A DNA stretch of 64,000 nt, taken from contig MELC01000072.1 of NCBI GenBank assembly GCA_001767455.1, positions 1 to 64,000 on the forward strand, read 5' to 3'. Below the pieces are notes generated by a model. The model ran no database searches and was not told the origin of the DNA. It saw nothing but the letters and a program-made list of their open reading frames with translations. Shown here piece by piece: positions 9,306 to 20,817 of this stretch. The stretch's first letter is position 1, and every line of letters starts with the position of its first letter. This DNA is from Acidobacteria bacterium RIFCSPLOWO2_12_FULL_66_21 (lineage in GTDB: Bacteria > Acidobacteriota > Vicinamibacteria > Vicinamibacterales > 2-12-FULL-66-21). A program made the translations under genes and the position numbers.

Positions 9306-10817
9306 TCAATGCGGTGATGCTCCGACCGTGGCCGCAGCCGCACCCGCGGTCGCGCTGTTGCCAAGAGCCCGGAATGCCGCGGATCGGAAGAACCTCCGGC
9401 TCAACGAGATGAACGCGTCCTCGTAGTCGTAGCAGGCAGGGGCCGCGAGCTCTCCCCCTGTTCTGAGCGGGATGGCCGGGCATCCGCCGAAATGGAGCAC
9501 GGCGTACTTGCAGGTCGCGCAGTCGGGGATGGTTGCCGGCGTCCGGCCGCGCCAGGCGCGTTCGCGCTCGTTGAACACCGGAGCGGCCGCCGAGAACTCA
9601 CCGATCTTCAGCTCCGGCTCTCCAACGATCTCCCAGCACGGATAGATATCGCCGAAGAGGTCGAGGATGTACATCGCGGTCTGTGAGCTGCAGACGCTCG
9701 CACTCGAGCAAATGCCCGCAAGACCGTATCGGACGTAGCGTTCCAGCCTCGCGACCAGCCCGTGATCCGTCGCGCGCAGCGGCCTGGCGAGCCCCGAGCA
9801 GGACTGGCGCAGGCATTCGTGTATGTCCGACTGCGCCATCTCCGGAGGCACCGGCGCCGCGTGGCCCCGCATCCAGCTGTGCGTCGTTTCGGCGTACACG
9901 GCCAGGTGCTTGTGCGCCAGAAGGCCGCGCGCGTCGAGGTCGTCCATCAGCTCCTTCGCGCGGTCCACCGAGTCCCAGTTGATGTGCAGCCGGATCCCGA
10001 CGGAGGCGTCGCGCTCGAGCGCGAGGCCCACGTTTCGCAGGATGGTCTCGTAGGTGCCCTGCGGGTACTTCGGCCCGATGCGCTTCGTGTCGTGGATGTC
10101 CTTCGGGCCGTCGAGGGTGACCTGGATCTGCCGGATGCCGTCGGGCCCGAGCAAATCCAGGAACTGATCGAGATCGACGGCGTTCGTGGTCGCCGAAAAA
10201 CGCAGGTGTCTCCCGCGCCCCTCCTGCACGATGTAGCGGACGATTCGTGCGGTGGCCCGCATGAGCGGTTCGCCGCCGTACAGGCCGACAACCATGTACG
10301 GGATCGTCCCGTCAGCCGGCTCACGCGTAGAATCATGGTGTCGATCCCGAAGGAGGTCGATGCACCTGAACGCGGCATCCGCGGTTTCGCGCGTCATGAC
10401 CTTGCCCAGGCGGCGAAGCGCCGCCTGGTAGCAGTACGGGCACCTCAGATTGCAGCTGTAGGTCGGTACGATCAAGAACCCGGGTCGCGCGCGCGTGAGC
10501 TCGCGCTTGTGCAACAGTTCCGCAAGGCCCTCGACGTACGCACGCTCCGCTTCGGCGGACTTGTCGGTGAGATAGCCGCGACTGGCGAGCGTCTGGATGG
10601 TGTCGGACTCCACCTCGCGATCGCCGGCGTGCCCCACGCATTCACGAATGACCGTCTCATCCCGCGCCGGACCCGTGCGGCCGGGGTCGGTGTGCGCGAG
10701 GAGATACCGGATCACCTCCGGACCGACGGCGTCCACGGCGCCGGTGTACCCGTGAAGAATGTAGTACTCCGATTCTTCGCGGAGACCCACGTAAATGACG
10801 TAGCTACTCGTGCGCAC
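9306..10817 (-). CDS. Radical SAM/SPASM peptide maturase
   Basis: CNLRCPYC radical SAM motif, GGEPLM, C-terminal SPASM-like Cys cluster (CSSASVC...CWEIVG...CATCKYAVLHFGGCP); directly upstream of the precursors. Confidence 0.9.
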   Translation of the reverse strand: MRTSSYVIYVGLREESEYYILHGYTGAVDAVGPEVIRYLLAHTDPGRTGPARDETVIRECVGHAGDREVESDTIQTLASRGYLTDKSAEAERAYVEGLAELLHKRELTRARPGFLIVPTYSCNLRCPYCYQAALRRLGKVMTRETADAAFRCIDLLRDRHHDSTREPADGTIPYMVVGLYGGEPLMRATARIVRYIVQEGRGRHLRFSATTNAVDLDQFLDLLGPDGIRQIQVTLDGPKDIHDTKRIGPKYPQGTYETILRNVGLALERDASVGIRLHINWDSVDRAKELMDDLDARGLLAHKHLAVYAETTHSWMRGHAAPVPPEMAQSDIHECLRQSCSGLARPLRATDHGLVARLERYVRYGLAGICSSASVCSSQTAMYILDLFGDIYPCWEIVGEPELKIGEFSAAAPVFNERERAWRGRTPATIPDCATCKYAVLHFGGCPAIPLRTGGELAAPACYDYEDAFISLSRRFFRSAAFRALGNSATAGAAAATVGASPH

Positions 10818-10856
10818 GGCTGCTCATGGCTCGCGGAAGCGGGTTGGCGTCCGCCC

Positions 10857-10872
10857 AGCAAGCGGTATGCCG
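10857..10872 (-). promoter_or_regulatory. Candidate sigma-54 (-24/-12) promoter for the RiPP operon
   Basis: Minus strand CGGCATACCGCTTGCT versus consensus TGGCACGNNNNTTGCW: GGCA and TTGCT match with GG-N10-GC spacing, about 40 bp upstream of the maturase start. Confidence 0.55.
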
Positions 10873-10957
10873 CGTGGAGATCTCGTGGGGAAACAGCGGC
10901 GAGCGCAGGAAAACTGCAACGCCTGGCGCGACTGGTGCGGAATCTGAAACAGCTTGC

Positions 10958-10992
10958 GGAACAACTCGTTCCACTCCGGGACGAACTGTTCC
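10958..10992. promoter_or_regulatory. Candidate enhancer (UAS) inverted repeat for the sigma-54 activator
   Basis: GGAACAACTCGTTCC-N5-GGGACGAACTGTTCC; arms match at 12/15 as an inverted repeat, about 110-145 bp upstream of the expected start site. Confidence 0.4.
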
Positions 10993-10999
10993 GCCGCGT

Positions 11000-12451
11000 T
11001 CAACTCATGTCAGTCTTCCGCAGCCACCGCCACAGCGTCGTCCGCCCGATGCCCAGGCGCTGCGCGGCTTTCGTGCGATTCCAGTGGCTGTCCTCGAGGA
11101 CCGACTGCATCTGGCATTTCCTGAGCGGGTCCCCGGCATCGGCGGGGACCTTCGCGGTCGGGTGGAGGCCGCGCCACAGGACCGACGACACCGCACGCTC
11201 GGTGACGACGCCCGAGGATGTCAGGCAGAGCGCCTGCTCCAGCACGTTTCTGAGCTCCCGCGCGTTGCCCGGCCATCGGTGTCCCTGCAGCATCCTGATG
11301 GCGCGCGCACTGATCCGAATCGGCTGGCGTTGATCCGCGGAGGCGGCAAGGCGCGGCAGCCAGTGTCTGACCAGCGCGTCCAGATCCTCCGGCCTGTCCC
11401 GGAGTGGAGGGATGTAGATGGTCGCCACGGCGAGCCGATAGTAAAGGTCTTCCCGGAAGCGGCCGCGCGCGACGTCCTTCCGCAGTTGGCGGTTCGTGGC
11501 GGCGATCACGCGGACGTCCACCGTCTTCTCGCTGGTTTCGCCGACGGCCCGCACGCGGCCCTCGTCGAGGAACCGGAGAAGCCGCACCTGCATCGCCGCG
11601 GGCATCTCGCCGATCTCGTCGAGGAGCAGCGTGCCTCCCTGGGCGGCTTCGACCAGCCCCGTCTTGTTGTCGACGGCGCCGGTGAACGCCCCCTTTCGAT
11701 GGCCGAAGAGCTCGCTCTCCAGCAGACCGTCGGGAATGGCGCCGCAGTTCACCGGCACGAACGGTCCGGCGCGGCGGCCGCTGGCGCAGTGAATGGCATG
11801 CGCCAGAAGCTCCTTGCCCGTGCCGGTCTCGCCGACCAGCAGCACGGTGACCTTCGTGCGGGCGACGTGTCTGATCTGGGTGAGGATGTCCCGCATGGAC
11901 GGACTGACCGCGACGATCTCCGGCGGCGGTAATCCTGCCTGCTCGCAGTGACACCTGACCTGGCCGGCCGCCCGACGGCGGACGCCGTCGCGATACCCGA
12001 GCATCGACGCGGGAGAGCAGGGGCGCGATGCGATGATGTCTCGCAACGCCTGTCCGAGGTCTTCGACGAAGAGCGGCTTCTGCCTGAACGCGACCGCACC
12101 CGCCCTGATCGCCGCCCTCTCCGACTCCGCCTGGATATAGCTGCCCGTCACGACGAGCGCCGGAGCGACGATCCCTTTCCCGGCGAGCCGCTCGAGCACC
12201 GTCACGCCGTACATGTCCGGGAGGCGCAGCTCCACGATGAGCGCATCGTGCGTGCTCTCGCTGGCCACCACCACGCCAGCCGCGCCGGTCGCGGCACGAT
12301 CGACGGCAAAGCCGTCGAGCGACAGCGCACGAAAGACGGCGGCGTCAATCTGGTCGTCAATCCAGAGGACGGCCGTGCGTCTGGGAGAGGCAACCGGGAG
12401 GGCGGAGGGATGCGGGGTCGGCGAGCCTTCTGCGGATTCAGTCCGGCTCAT
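11000..12451 (-). CDS. Sigma-54-dependent transcriptional regulator (receiver-like + AAA+ + Fis-type HTH)
   Basis: GETGTGKELLAHAIH, GAFTGA (ELFGHRKGAFTGA), C-terminal NRTKAAQRLGIGRTTLWRWLRK; N-terminal receiver-like domain. Confidence 0.92.
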   Translation of the reverse strand: MSRTESAEGSPTPHPSALPVASPRRTAVLWIDDQIDAAVFRALSLDGFAVDRAATGAAGVVVASESTHDALIVELRLPDMYGVTVLERLAGKGIVAPALVVTGSYIQAESERAAIRAGAVAFRQKPLFVEDLGQALRDIIASRPCSPASMLGYRDGVRRRAAGQVRCHCEQAGLPPPEIVAVSPSMRDILTQIRHVARTKVTVLLVGETGTGKELLAHAIHCASGRRAGPFVPVNCGAIPDGLLESELFGHRKGAFTGAVDNKTGLVEAAQGGTLLLDEIGEMPAAMQVRLLRFLDEGRVRAVGETSEKTVDVRVIAATNRQLRKDVARGRFREDLYYRLAVATIYIPPLRDRPEDLDALVRHWLPRLAASADQRQPIRISARAIRMLQGHRWPGNARELRNVLEQALCLTSSGVVTERAVSSVLWRGLHPTAKVPADAGDPLRKCQMQSVLEDSHWNRTKAAQRLGIGRTTLWRWLRKTDMS

Positions 12452-12604
12452 CGGTAGACTCCTCCCTGGAGGCTTCCTCCGAAAGCCGGCCTGACCCGTC
12501 TGCCCCGAAGCTGGGTTCAGAACACCATCTTCAGGTATGGCCGCGGATTCTGTCACGGCCTGCCCGCGGCGTCAATAGCATCACCGGGTCGCATCGCCAC
12601 ACGG

Positions 12605-15600
12605 CTATGCGCGCAACCGGCGCTCGTAGCGCGCGAGCGCGCGGGCGATCCGTTCCGTCACCTGCCGCCGCTGCACCAGCCGCTGGCGGTGGCGGTTGAG
12701 CGCGTAGTCGAGCGTCTCGAGCCGCAGCTTGATGGCCCCGGCCGGCCGGTTCTCGTCGATGTCCTTGAAGCCGAAGTACGGCGTCCCGGACTGCTCGATG
12801 ATCTCCTCGACGGTGGCGTAAATCGTCGCGTCGTGGCCGCACTTGAAGTTCGACAGCTCCACGGCGACGAGATTCGGATGCCGCGCCGCGAACTTCGCCG
12901 CCCACAGCTTGGTGTTGCTGCTCGCCGAGAACGAGTTCTTCCACACGTCGGAGATGTCGAGCGGATCGGAGATGACGCCGGTGCGCACCTCGTGTCCGAA
13001 GAGCCGGTCGAGCAGATCCGCGTCGAGCGGCAGCGTGCTCTGCGAGAACACCGGGTAGCCGAGCTTCTGCAGATCCTCCGGGATGCCGTGATTGAGCCCC
13101 GGATCGTGATGATACGGGCGCCCGAGCAGGACGATGCCGAGCCGGTCCTCGCGCTCGAGCGCGTCCAGCGCCTCGCGCGCCGTGCGCCTGACGCGCGATT
13201 CGTAGGCGTCCAGCGCCGCGAACCCCGCGGCGATCGCGCGCTCGTTCTCCCCCGGAGACAGGCCGAGCAGCGGCCCCCAGGTCGTGAGCATCTGCCGCTC
13301 CATGAGCGGCCGATCCGCGAGATTGAGCAGCGGATCGAGGTACGCCAGGCCGCTCTCGGCGAAGACGTCGCCGTCCTTGGTGAACGAGGCGCGGACGGTC
13401 TGCGGCGTGAGCGCCACGGTCGGACACGACGCGCTGCCGATCGCCTTCACGACCGACGAGGGCAGGACGTCGATCATCGGGAAGAAGATCGCGTCGAGCT
13501 TCTGCCGCGCGTGCTTGACGTAGAGCAGGTTGTGCACGTGCGCCAGCGCGACCTTGGACGGGAAACACGGGTCGATGGCGCCGCGGCCGGTCCCGTCGCG
13601 GTACATGTCGAGCGTGGTGAAATCGGAGTACACGATGTTGCGCGGCAGCACCCCGAGGCTCTCGAGGTAGCCGCTGAAGACCGGCGCGTAGGCGTACATG
13701 TTGAACACGCGCGGAATGCCGACGCGGAATGCCGCGCGCTCGCCGATCGCGCTGCGGCGGCGCCGCGCGGACGGCATCCACGCGCGGGACGCCGCCGGGT
13801 CGGCCACGCTCGGCTGGCGGGTCGGCTTCCAGACTTCGCGCGCCGCGAACGCGACGAGATTCGGCGTGCGCGCCTTGACGGCGTCGATGGCCTTGCGGAT
13901 GTCGCGCATCTGCGCGGCGTCTTCCGCCGCCCCCTTCTCGCACGTCGCGATGATCAGCTCGCGATGCGACTGCTCGGCGGGTGCGGCGGGCTCGGCGGGC
14001 CTCCCCTCCTCCCCTTCTCCTGTTGTCGACAGAAGAAGGCCTCCCCGTCTCCCCTCCTCCTGTTGAATCTCCGCCGCAGGCGTCCAGATGTCGATAAAGG
14101 TGCGCAGGCACTCGTTCTTGCAGAAGTGGCAGCGCGTCTCCTCCGACGATCGCGCGAGGAACCGGACGGCCTCCGCCGCGGCGAGTCCGATGAAGGTCGT
14201 CTGCCGCCCTTCGCGCCACAACCGGATGGCTTCGAGCGCCGCGCCGATCGCGCCCGCCTCCCCGGCATGGCGGTGCAGCACGATCTCCGGCTCGTAATCC
14301 TGGCCGCGGAAGCTGTCGCGGATGAAATCCACTTCGGCCTTGACGGCCGCGAGGTTGCGCTGCGTGCCCCCCTGGAGCACGAACCGGCGGCCGAGCCGCG
14401 CGAGGTTGGGCGCCTTGGCCACGTAGAGGAAGACGTTGCGCGGCAGCACCGCGGCCAGCCCCGCGAGCACTTCCTCGGGGCGCCAGCCGCGCCGCTGCAC
14501 GTCGGCGATCTCCGCCTGAAGAAAGAGGACGCAGCCGTAGCTGAACACCGGCATCTCGCGCGCCGAGAACGCCGCGCCGGCGAATTCCTCCACCGGATAG
14601 CCGAAGCTCCCGGCGATCGCCTGGAGAAAGTAGCCGTTGCCCGCCGAGCACTGCGTGTTCAGGCGGAAGTCCTTCACGCGGCCGTCGCGCAGCACGATGA
14701 TCTTGATGTCCTGCCCGCCCACGTCGACGATGACGTGGGGGTCGGCATACAACTGGAGGGCGGACTGCGCATGCGCGACCGTCTCGACGAGCGCGGCGTC
14801 GCCACCGAACACGTCTTTCAGCGTGTCCTTCGCATAGCCGGTCGTCACGAGGCCGGCCACCTCGAGCGAGGCGTCCTGCGACTCGATCGCCGAGCGCAGC
14901 GCGCGGAACATGTCCTTGCCGTCCTCGATGGGGTTCCCGCGCGACAGCTGGTACGACTTGGCGATCACCTCGCCGCCCTCGTCGAGCACGACCGCCTTGG
15001 TCGAGGTCGAACCGGCGTCGAGACCGACGAAGCCGCGGACGACCGTGCCCGGCGCGATCCGCGGCGGTTCCCATGGCGCCGTTTCGTACTGCTCGCGGAA
15101 GGCCTCCATCGACATCCCGGAGATCGCGATCGCGGCAGCGCCGGATCGAGCCGGCGCGTGCGCCCCGTCGGACAGCGCCGCGGCGAGCCGCGCCGCCCCG
15201 GCGTAGTCGGCCGGCACGTCCGTCTCCATCAGGCCCAGCTCGATCGCGCCGAGCGCGCCGAAGTAGGCGGCCAGCGGCGGGGCGGACACGAGGCCGGCCG
15301 CCGCCTCGGGGGCGATGTGGAGGTCGCGCGACGTCCATTGCCGGAGAATGTGGGTGCGCCACGCATCGCACAGGCCGGGAATGAACGCGTGCGGCCCGCC
15401 GACCAGCAGCACGCGCGGCGCGAGCGTGTGCCCGCGCGCCAGCACGGCCAGGTTCTGCAGCACGATCGCCTCGAAGAGCGACGCCATCAGCTCCTCGGGC
15501 GGCACGCCGCGCTTCTGGAGGCTGTTGATGTCCGTTTCGGCGAACACGCCGCACTTGCCCGCGACGGGATAGATCGTCCGGCCCGTGAACGTCAGCTCAC

Positions 15601-16072
15601 CGAGCGACGCCGCGATCTTCAGCTTCGCGGCGATCTTGTCGATGACCGCGCCGGTCCCTCCCGCGCACTTGTCGTTGAGCGACACGATCTTGCGCGTGCG
15701 CCCGCCGTCCTCCTCGAAGATGACAATCTTGGCGTCGTGGCCGCCGAGCTCGACGATGGCGCGCGCGTCGGGGTGCCGGTGTTCGACGGCGAGCACCGTC
15801 GCCGCGACCTCCTGCACGTGCCGGGCGCCGATGATCGTGGCGAGCGCCGAAGCGGCCGAGCCGGTCGCGTAGGCCTGGGTGTTGCCCGGCCCGGCGGCGG
15901 TGTCCCGCTCCAGACGCCGCAGCACGTCGAGCAGCCGCTCCGCCGGACGGCTCTCGTGCCGGAGGTAGTCCTGCCAGATCGGATCGCCGCCGCCGGTCGG
16001 AAGCAGCACCGTCTTGATGGCGGTGGATCCGATGTCGACGCCGAGACGGAACGAGGGGGCGACGCTGATCAT
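12605..16072 (-). CDS. Double BadF/BcrA-type acyl-CoA dehydratase activase fused to a C-terminal dehydratase-like region
   Basis: GVDIGSTAIKTVLL and GLDAGSTSTKAVVLDEGG (two ASKHA ATPase modules), CSAGNGYFLQA; ATG at 16072 overlaps upstream stop. Confidence 0.88.
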   Translation of the reverse strand: MISVAPSFRLGVDIGSTAIKTVLLPTGGGDPIWQDYLRHESRPAERLLDVLRRLERDTAAGPGNTQAYATGSAASALATIIGARHVQEVAATVLAVEHRHPDARAIVELGGHDAKIVIFEEDGGRTRKIVSLNDKCAGGTGAVIDKIAAKLKIAASLGELTFTGRTIYPVAGKCGVFAETDINSLQKRGVPPEELMASLFEAIVLQNLAVLARGHTLAPRVLLVGGPHAFIPGLCDAWRTHILRQWTSRDLHIAPEAAAGLVSAPPLAAYFGALGAIELGLMETDVPADYAGAARLAAALSDGAHAPARSGAAAIAISGMSMEAFREQYETAPWEPPRIAPGTVVRGFVGLDAGSTSTKAVVLDEGGEVIAKSYQLSRGNPIEDGKDMFRALRSAIESQDASLEVAGLVTTGYAKDTLKDVFGGDAALVETVAHAQSALQLYADPHVIVDVGGQDIKIIVLRDGRVKDFRLNTQCSAGNGYFLQAIAGSFGYPVEEFAGAAFSAREMPVFSYGCVLFLQAEIADVQRRGWRPEEVLAGLAAVLPRNVFLYVAKAPNLARLGRRFVLQGGTQRNLAAVKAEVDFIRDSFRGQDYEPEIVLHRHAGEAGAIGAALEAIRLWREGRQTTFIGLAAAEAVRFLARSSEETRCHFCKNECLRTFIDIWTPAAEIQQEEGRRGGLLLSTTGEGEEGRPAEPAAPAEQSHRELIIATCEKGAAEDAAQMRDIRKAIDAVKARTPNLVAFAAREVWKPTRQPSVADPAASRAWMPSARRRRSAIGERAAFRVGIPRVFNMYAYAPVFSGYLESLGVLPRNIVYSDFTTLDMYRDGTGRGAIDPCFPSKVALAHVHNLLYVKHARQKLDAIFFPMIDVLPSSVVKAIGSASCPTVALTPQTVRASFTKDGDVFAESGLAYLDPLLNLADRPLMERQMLTTWGPLLGLSPGENERAIAAGFAALDAYESRVRRTAREALDALEREDRLGIVLLGRPYHHDPGLNHGIPEDLQKLGYPVFSQSTLPLDADLLDRLFGHEVRTGVISDPLDISDVWKNSFSASSNTKLWAAKFAARHPNLVAVELSNFKCGHDATIYATVEEIIEQSGTPYFGFKDIDENRPAGAIKLRLETLDYALNRHRQRLVQRRQVTERIARALARYERRLRA

Positions 16073-17850
16073 CACGCCCCCTGCCCCACGGCCATCGTGT
16101 CCACGCGGGCGCGCCGCCAGCGGCGATCGCGCCGCATGCGATCGTGCACGTGCAGCACGAAATTCGCCGCCACGCCGGCGACGCCGCGACGGTGCGGCAC
16201 GTGGTAGGTGGCGCGGTGCAGCTCGGGATGCTCGTCCACGTACCGGCGCAGCTCGTCGAGCGGACGCCCGGTCGACGCCAGCGCGCGCTGGAACTCCGCC
16301 TGCGCGCGCAGGCGCGCTTCGACGAGCGCCATCTGCACGCGGCTGTGCGCCGTCAGTTCCCCTTCGGACCCCGTCTCGATCGGGAGGAACGTCAGGTCCT
16401 TGAACCGCGCGAGCACGGCCGACTGGACGCCGTCGGACTGCGTGGACGGCATGCAGCCGAACGGCTTCAGGCTGAGCACCATGTGCGCGGCGTTGCGCGT
16501 CGTGTAGTAGATGCTCTTCCCCACCTCGAGATGTCCCTCGCCGCCGCGCGCGAGCTCGCGGTAGAACGGATCCGCGATGCGGGCGAGCTCGCGCTGATCC
16601 AGCAGCGGGTGCGCGACGCCAATCGCATCGCGGACGCCGTCGTACTGCCGGCGGTACAGGTATTCGCCGACTTCGACGGCGAGCCGCCGCAGCCACAGGC
16701 CGCGCTCCTCGCGCAGCCGGGCGGCCAGCCGCGCCAGCCGCGAGGCGTCCTTCGGCAGCGTCAGCCCGCGCCGCGCGAAGATCCGCACGCGCTGGTACTG
16801 GAGCAGGTACATCACCCAGCCGCCGATCGGCTCCACCAGCACGTGCGCCCCTTCACGCTCGAGGAACTCGAACATCCGGAAGTTGCCGTCCCCTTCGGTC
16901 GATTGCGCCCAGAACTCTCCCGTGATCTTGATCACCGGTTTGACGCGGAACCGATCGACGTCGATGTCGTCGAGCGCGGCGCGGCAGGCGCCGAGCGCGC
17001 CCTTCGTGGCCGGGCCATACAAATGGTCGTACGCATTCGCGTACGGCTTCAACCTCTTGTCGCCGATGAGGCGGTACATCCAGCGGGGCGCGCCATCGGG
17101 CGGGACGAGCTCGCGGCGGCCCGCCAGCGCCTGGGCCACCGCTTCGATCGCGCGCGCGAGCCGGCGATCGGTGAGGCCCGGCGACAGCTCGTACGGCCGC
17201 GTCTCGTACCCGAATGCCTGGAGCGCGTCGGCAAACGTGAACGCGTTGACCGCGCCCAGACCCAGATGCAGCGACAGCTTCAGACCCGGCGCCCCCGTGT
17301 CGGCCTTCACGCCGTGCTCCTGCTGAAACAGCAGCACGCGGAACCCGTCGAAGCCGGCGTTCCTCAACGCGAGCCGGTACTCCGCTTCGTACATGCCGAA
17401 GCGGCACGGCCCGCAGCTTCCGGCCGTGAAAAAGACATAGCGATCGACGATGGTCTCGCGCGAGAGCCCCGAGGCCTCGAGCTGCTGCAGGTAGCGCAGG
17501 AGCGCGCCGATCGTGAAATACGCGGGGTTGCAGACGCCGTTGTTGCAGTACTGCTTGCCGATCTGGCAGGAGGCGAGGTCCGCCTGCGGCAACGCAAGCG
17601 CGCGGTAGCCGCACGAATCGAAGACCGCCTGGATCAGCCGCTCGTGCTTGACGGTCAGGCCGCCGAACAGGATCGTGACGCGATCGCGCTCGCTCGCGAG
17701 GAACGGACGCTCCGCTTCGCGCCGGTAGTGTGCGATGGGTTCGACGGGCACCCCGGCCCGCGCGTGGAGGCGGTGGCGCGCGGCTTCACGCAGCCGTTCG
17801 ATGTCCGCTTCGCGCGTCGAAGTGTCGGGACGCTCGGAATCCGGAATCAT
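16072..17850 (-). CDS. 2-hydroxyacyl-CoA dehydratase-related protein (partner of the activase)
   Basis: ILFGGLTVKHERLIQAVFDSCGY, CQIGKQYCNNGVCNPAY, FFTAGSCGPCRFGMYEAEYR; overlaps activase start. Confidence 0.8.
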   Translation of the reverse strand: MIPDSERPDTSTREADIERLREAARHRLHARAGVPVEPIAHYRREAERPFLASERDRVTILFGGLTVKHERLIQAVFDSCGYRALALPQADLASCQIGKQYCNNGVCNPAYFTIGALLRYLQQLEASGLSRETIVDRYVFFTAGSCGPCRFGMYEAEYRLALRNAGFDGFRVLLFQQEHGVKADTGAPGLKLSLHLGLGAVNAFTFADALQAFGYETRPYELSPGLTDRRLARAIEAVAQALAGRRELVPPDGAPRWMYRLIGDKRLKPYANAYDHLYGPATKGALGACRAALDDIDVDRFRVKPVIKITGEFWAQSTEGDGNFRMFEFLEREGAHVLVEPIGGWVMYLLQYQRVRIFARRGLTLPKDASRLARLAARLREERGLWLRRLAVEVGEYLYRRQYDGVRDAIGVAHPLLDQRELARIADPFYRELARGGEGHLEVGKSIYYTTRNAAHMVLSLKPFGCMPSTQSDGVQSAVLARFKDLTFLPIETGSEGELTAHSRVQMALVEARLRAQAEFQRALASTGRPLDELRRYVDEHPELHRATYHVPHRRGVAGVAANFVLHVHDRMRRDRRWRRARVDTMAVGQGA

Positions 17851-18097
17851 GAACAGGGCCTCGCCTGGGGTCGAATGCTCTTCATTCTCACACCGACGGC
17901 TGCCGAAGTCCTGAGTGAAGGATGAATAAGAATGAAGAAACGGCTCGTAGCGCAGATGCGCGTAGGCGGCCCATGCAAACGCGACACCCGCTTCCAGGAC
18001 TGCGTTTTTCAGCCGGGAAATGCACGATTCGCTCAAACTGCCGTAAATCCGGCGGTCTCTCCGCGAATCGAGATCGGACCCCGGGTACACTGGGGTC

Positions 18098-19018
18098 GTG
18101 CGCACGGTGTCGGGAACGGCCATGCTGGCGGTGATGGCGCTCGGCGTCCTGCTGAGCAGCCAGACGCCCGTGTTCCGCGACGACCGGCGCCTGCGCTCCA
18201 GCGTGGAGCTGACTGTCGTAACCGCGACCGTTCGGGACGCGGACGGGCACCTTGTTCCCGGCCTGCCCCGCGACCGCTTCGAGGTCTTCGAGGACGGCGA
18301 GCCGCAGCCGATCACGCAGTTCACCAACGAGCGCGTCCCCGTCGCCCTGGGCCTCCTGCTCGACGTCAGCGACAGCATGTACGGGCAGCGGATCGACGAC
18401 GCCCGTGCCGCGGTCCGCCGGTTCCTCGCCGATCTGCTCGCGCCGTCGGACTCGTACTTCGTCATGACGTTCAACCACGCGCCGCGGCTCATCGCTCCGT
18501 GGACGAGCGATCCGACGATCGTCAGCCGCGCGCTCGCCGCCATCCGCCCGTCCGGCGGCACGTCGATCTACGACGCCGTCATCGCGGCGCTGCCGCTCAT
18601 CGACGCGCGCCCGAAGGAACGTGCCGCGCTCGTCGTCATCTCCGACGGCGCAGACACCGCCAGCGACACGGCGCTGCGCGACCTCCGGACGGCGCTCCTC
18701 CGCAGCGATGCTTTCGTGTTCGCCATCGCCATCGATTCGCCGAAGCGGCAGCCGATCAACACGCGCGTGAACCCCGAGGCCCTCTCGGAGATCACCAACC
18801 ACAGCGGCGGAAGTACGACCGTCGTCCGCGACAGCGCGGACCTCGCCGGTGCCACGGCGCGTATCGCCGAGGAGCTGAACAGCCAGTACCTGCTGGCCTA
18901 CACGACTCCGCACCCGGGCGACGGCCGGTACCACAGCATCCGCGTCCGGGTGGGGAACGGCGCGTATCGCGTCCGCGCCAGGAACGGGTATGTCTCGGAG
19001 CCGGTCCACTCGAGGTAA
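18098..19018 (+). CDS. Secreted VWFA-related protein (acidobacterial type)
   Basis: VELTVVTATVRDADGHLVPGLPRDRFEVFEDGEPQPITQF, LLLDVSDSM (MIDAS-like). Confidence 0.88.
   Translation: MRTVSGTAMLAVMALGVLLSSQTPVFRDDRRLRSSVELTVVTATVRDADGHLVPGLPRDRFEVFEDGEPQPITQFTNERVPVALGLLLDVSDSMYGQRIDDARAAVRRFLADLLAPSDSYFVMTFNHAPRLIAPWTSDPTIVSRALAAIRPSGGTSIYDAVIAALPLIDARPKERAALVVISDGADTASDTALRDLRTALLRSDAFVFAIAIDSPKRQPINTRVNPEALSEITNHSGGSTTVVRDSADLAGATARIAEELNSQYLLAYTTPHPGDGRYHSIRVRVGNGAYRVRARNGYVSEPVHSR

Positions 19019-20816
<1,798 letters not shown>

Positions 20817-20817
<1 letters not shown>

Noticed and set aside
12531-15554. 1007 aa minus-strand ORF in an alternative frame
   Set aside because: Arg/Gly/Ala-rich shadow frame of the activase gene.
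12689-16207. 1172 aa plus-strand ORF antisense to the activase gene
   Set aside because: High-GC mirror ORF rich in R/E/D/H without recognisable motifs; the minus strand has clear ASKHA ATPase motifs.
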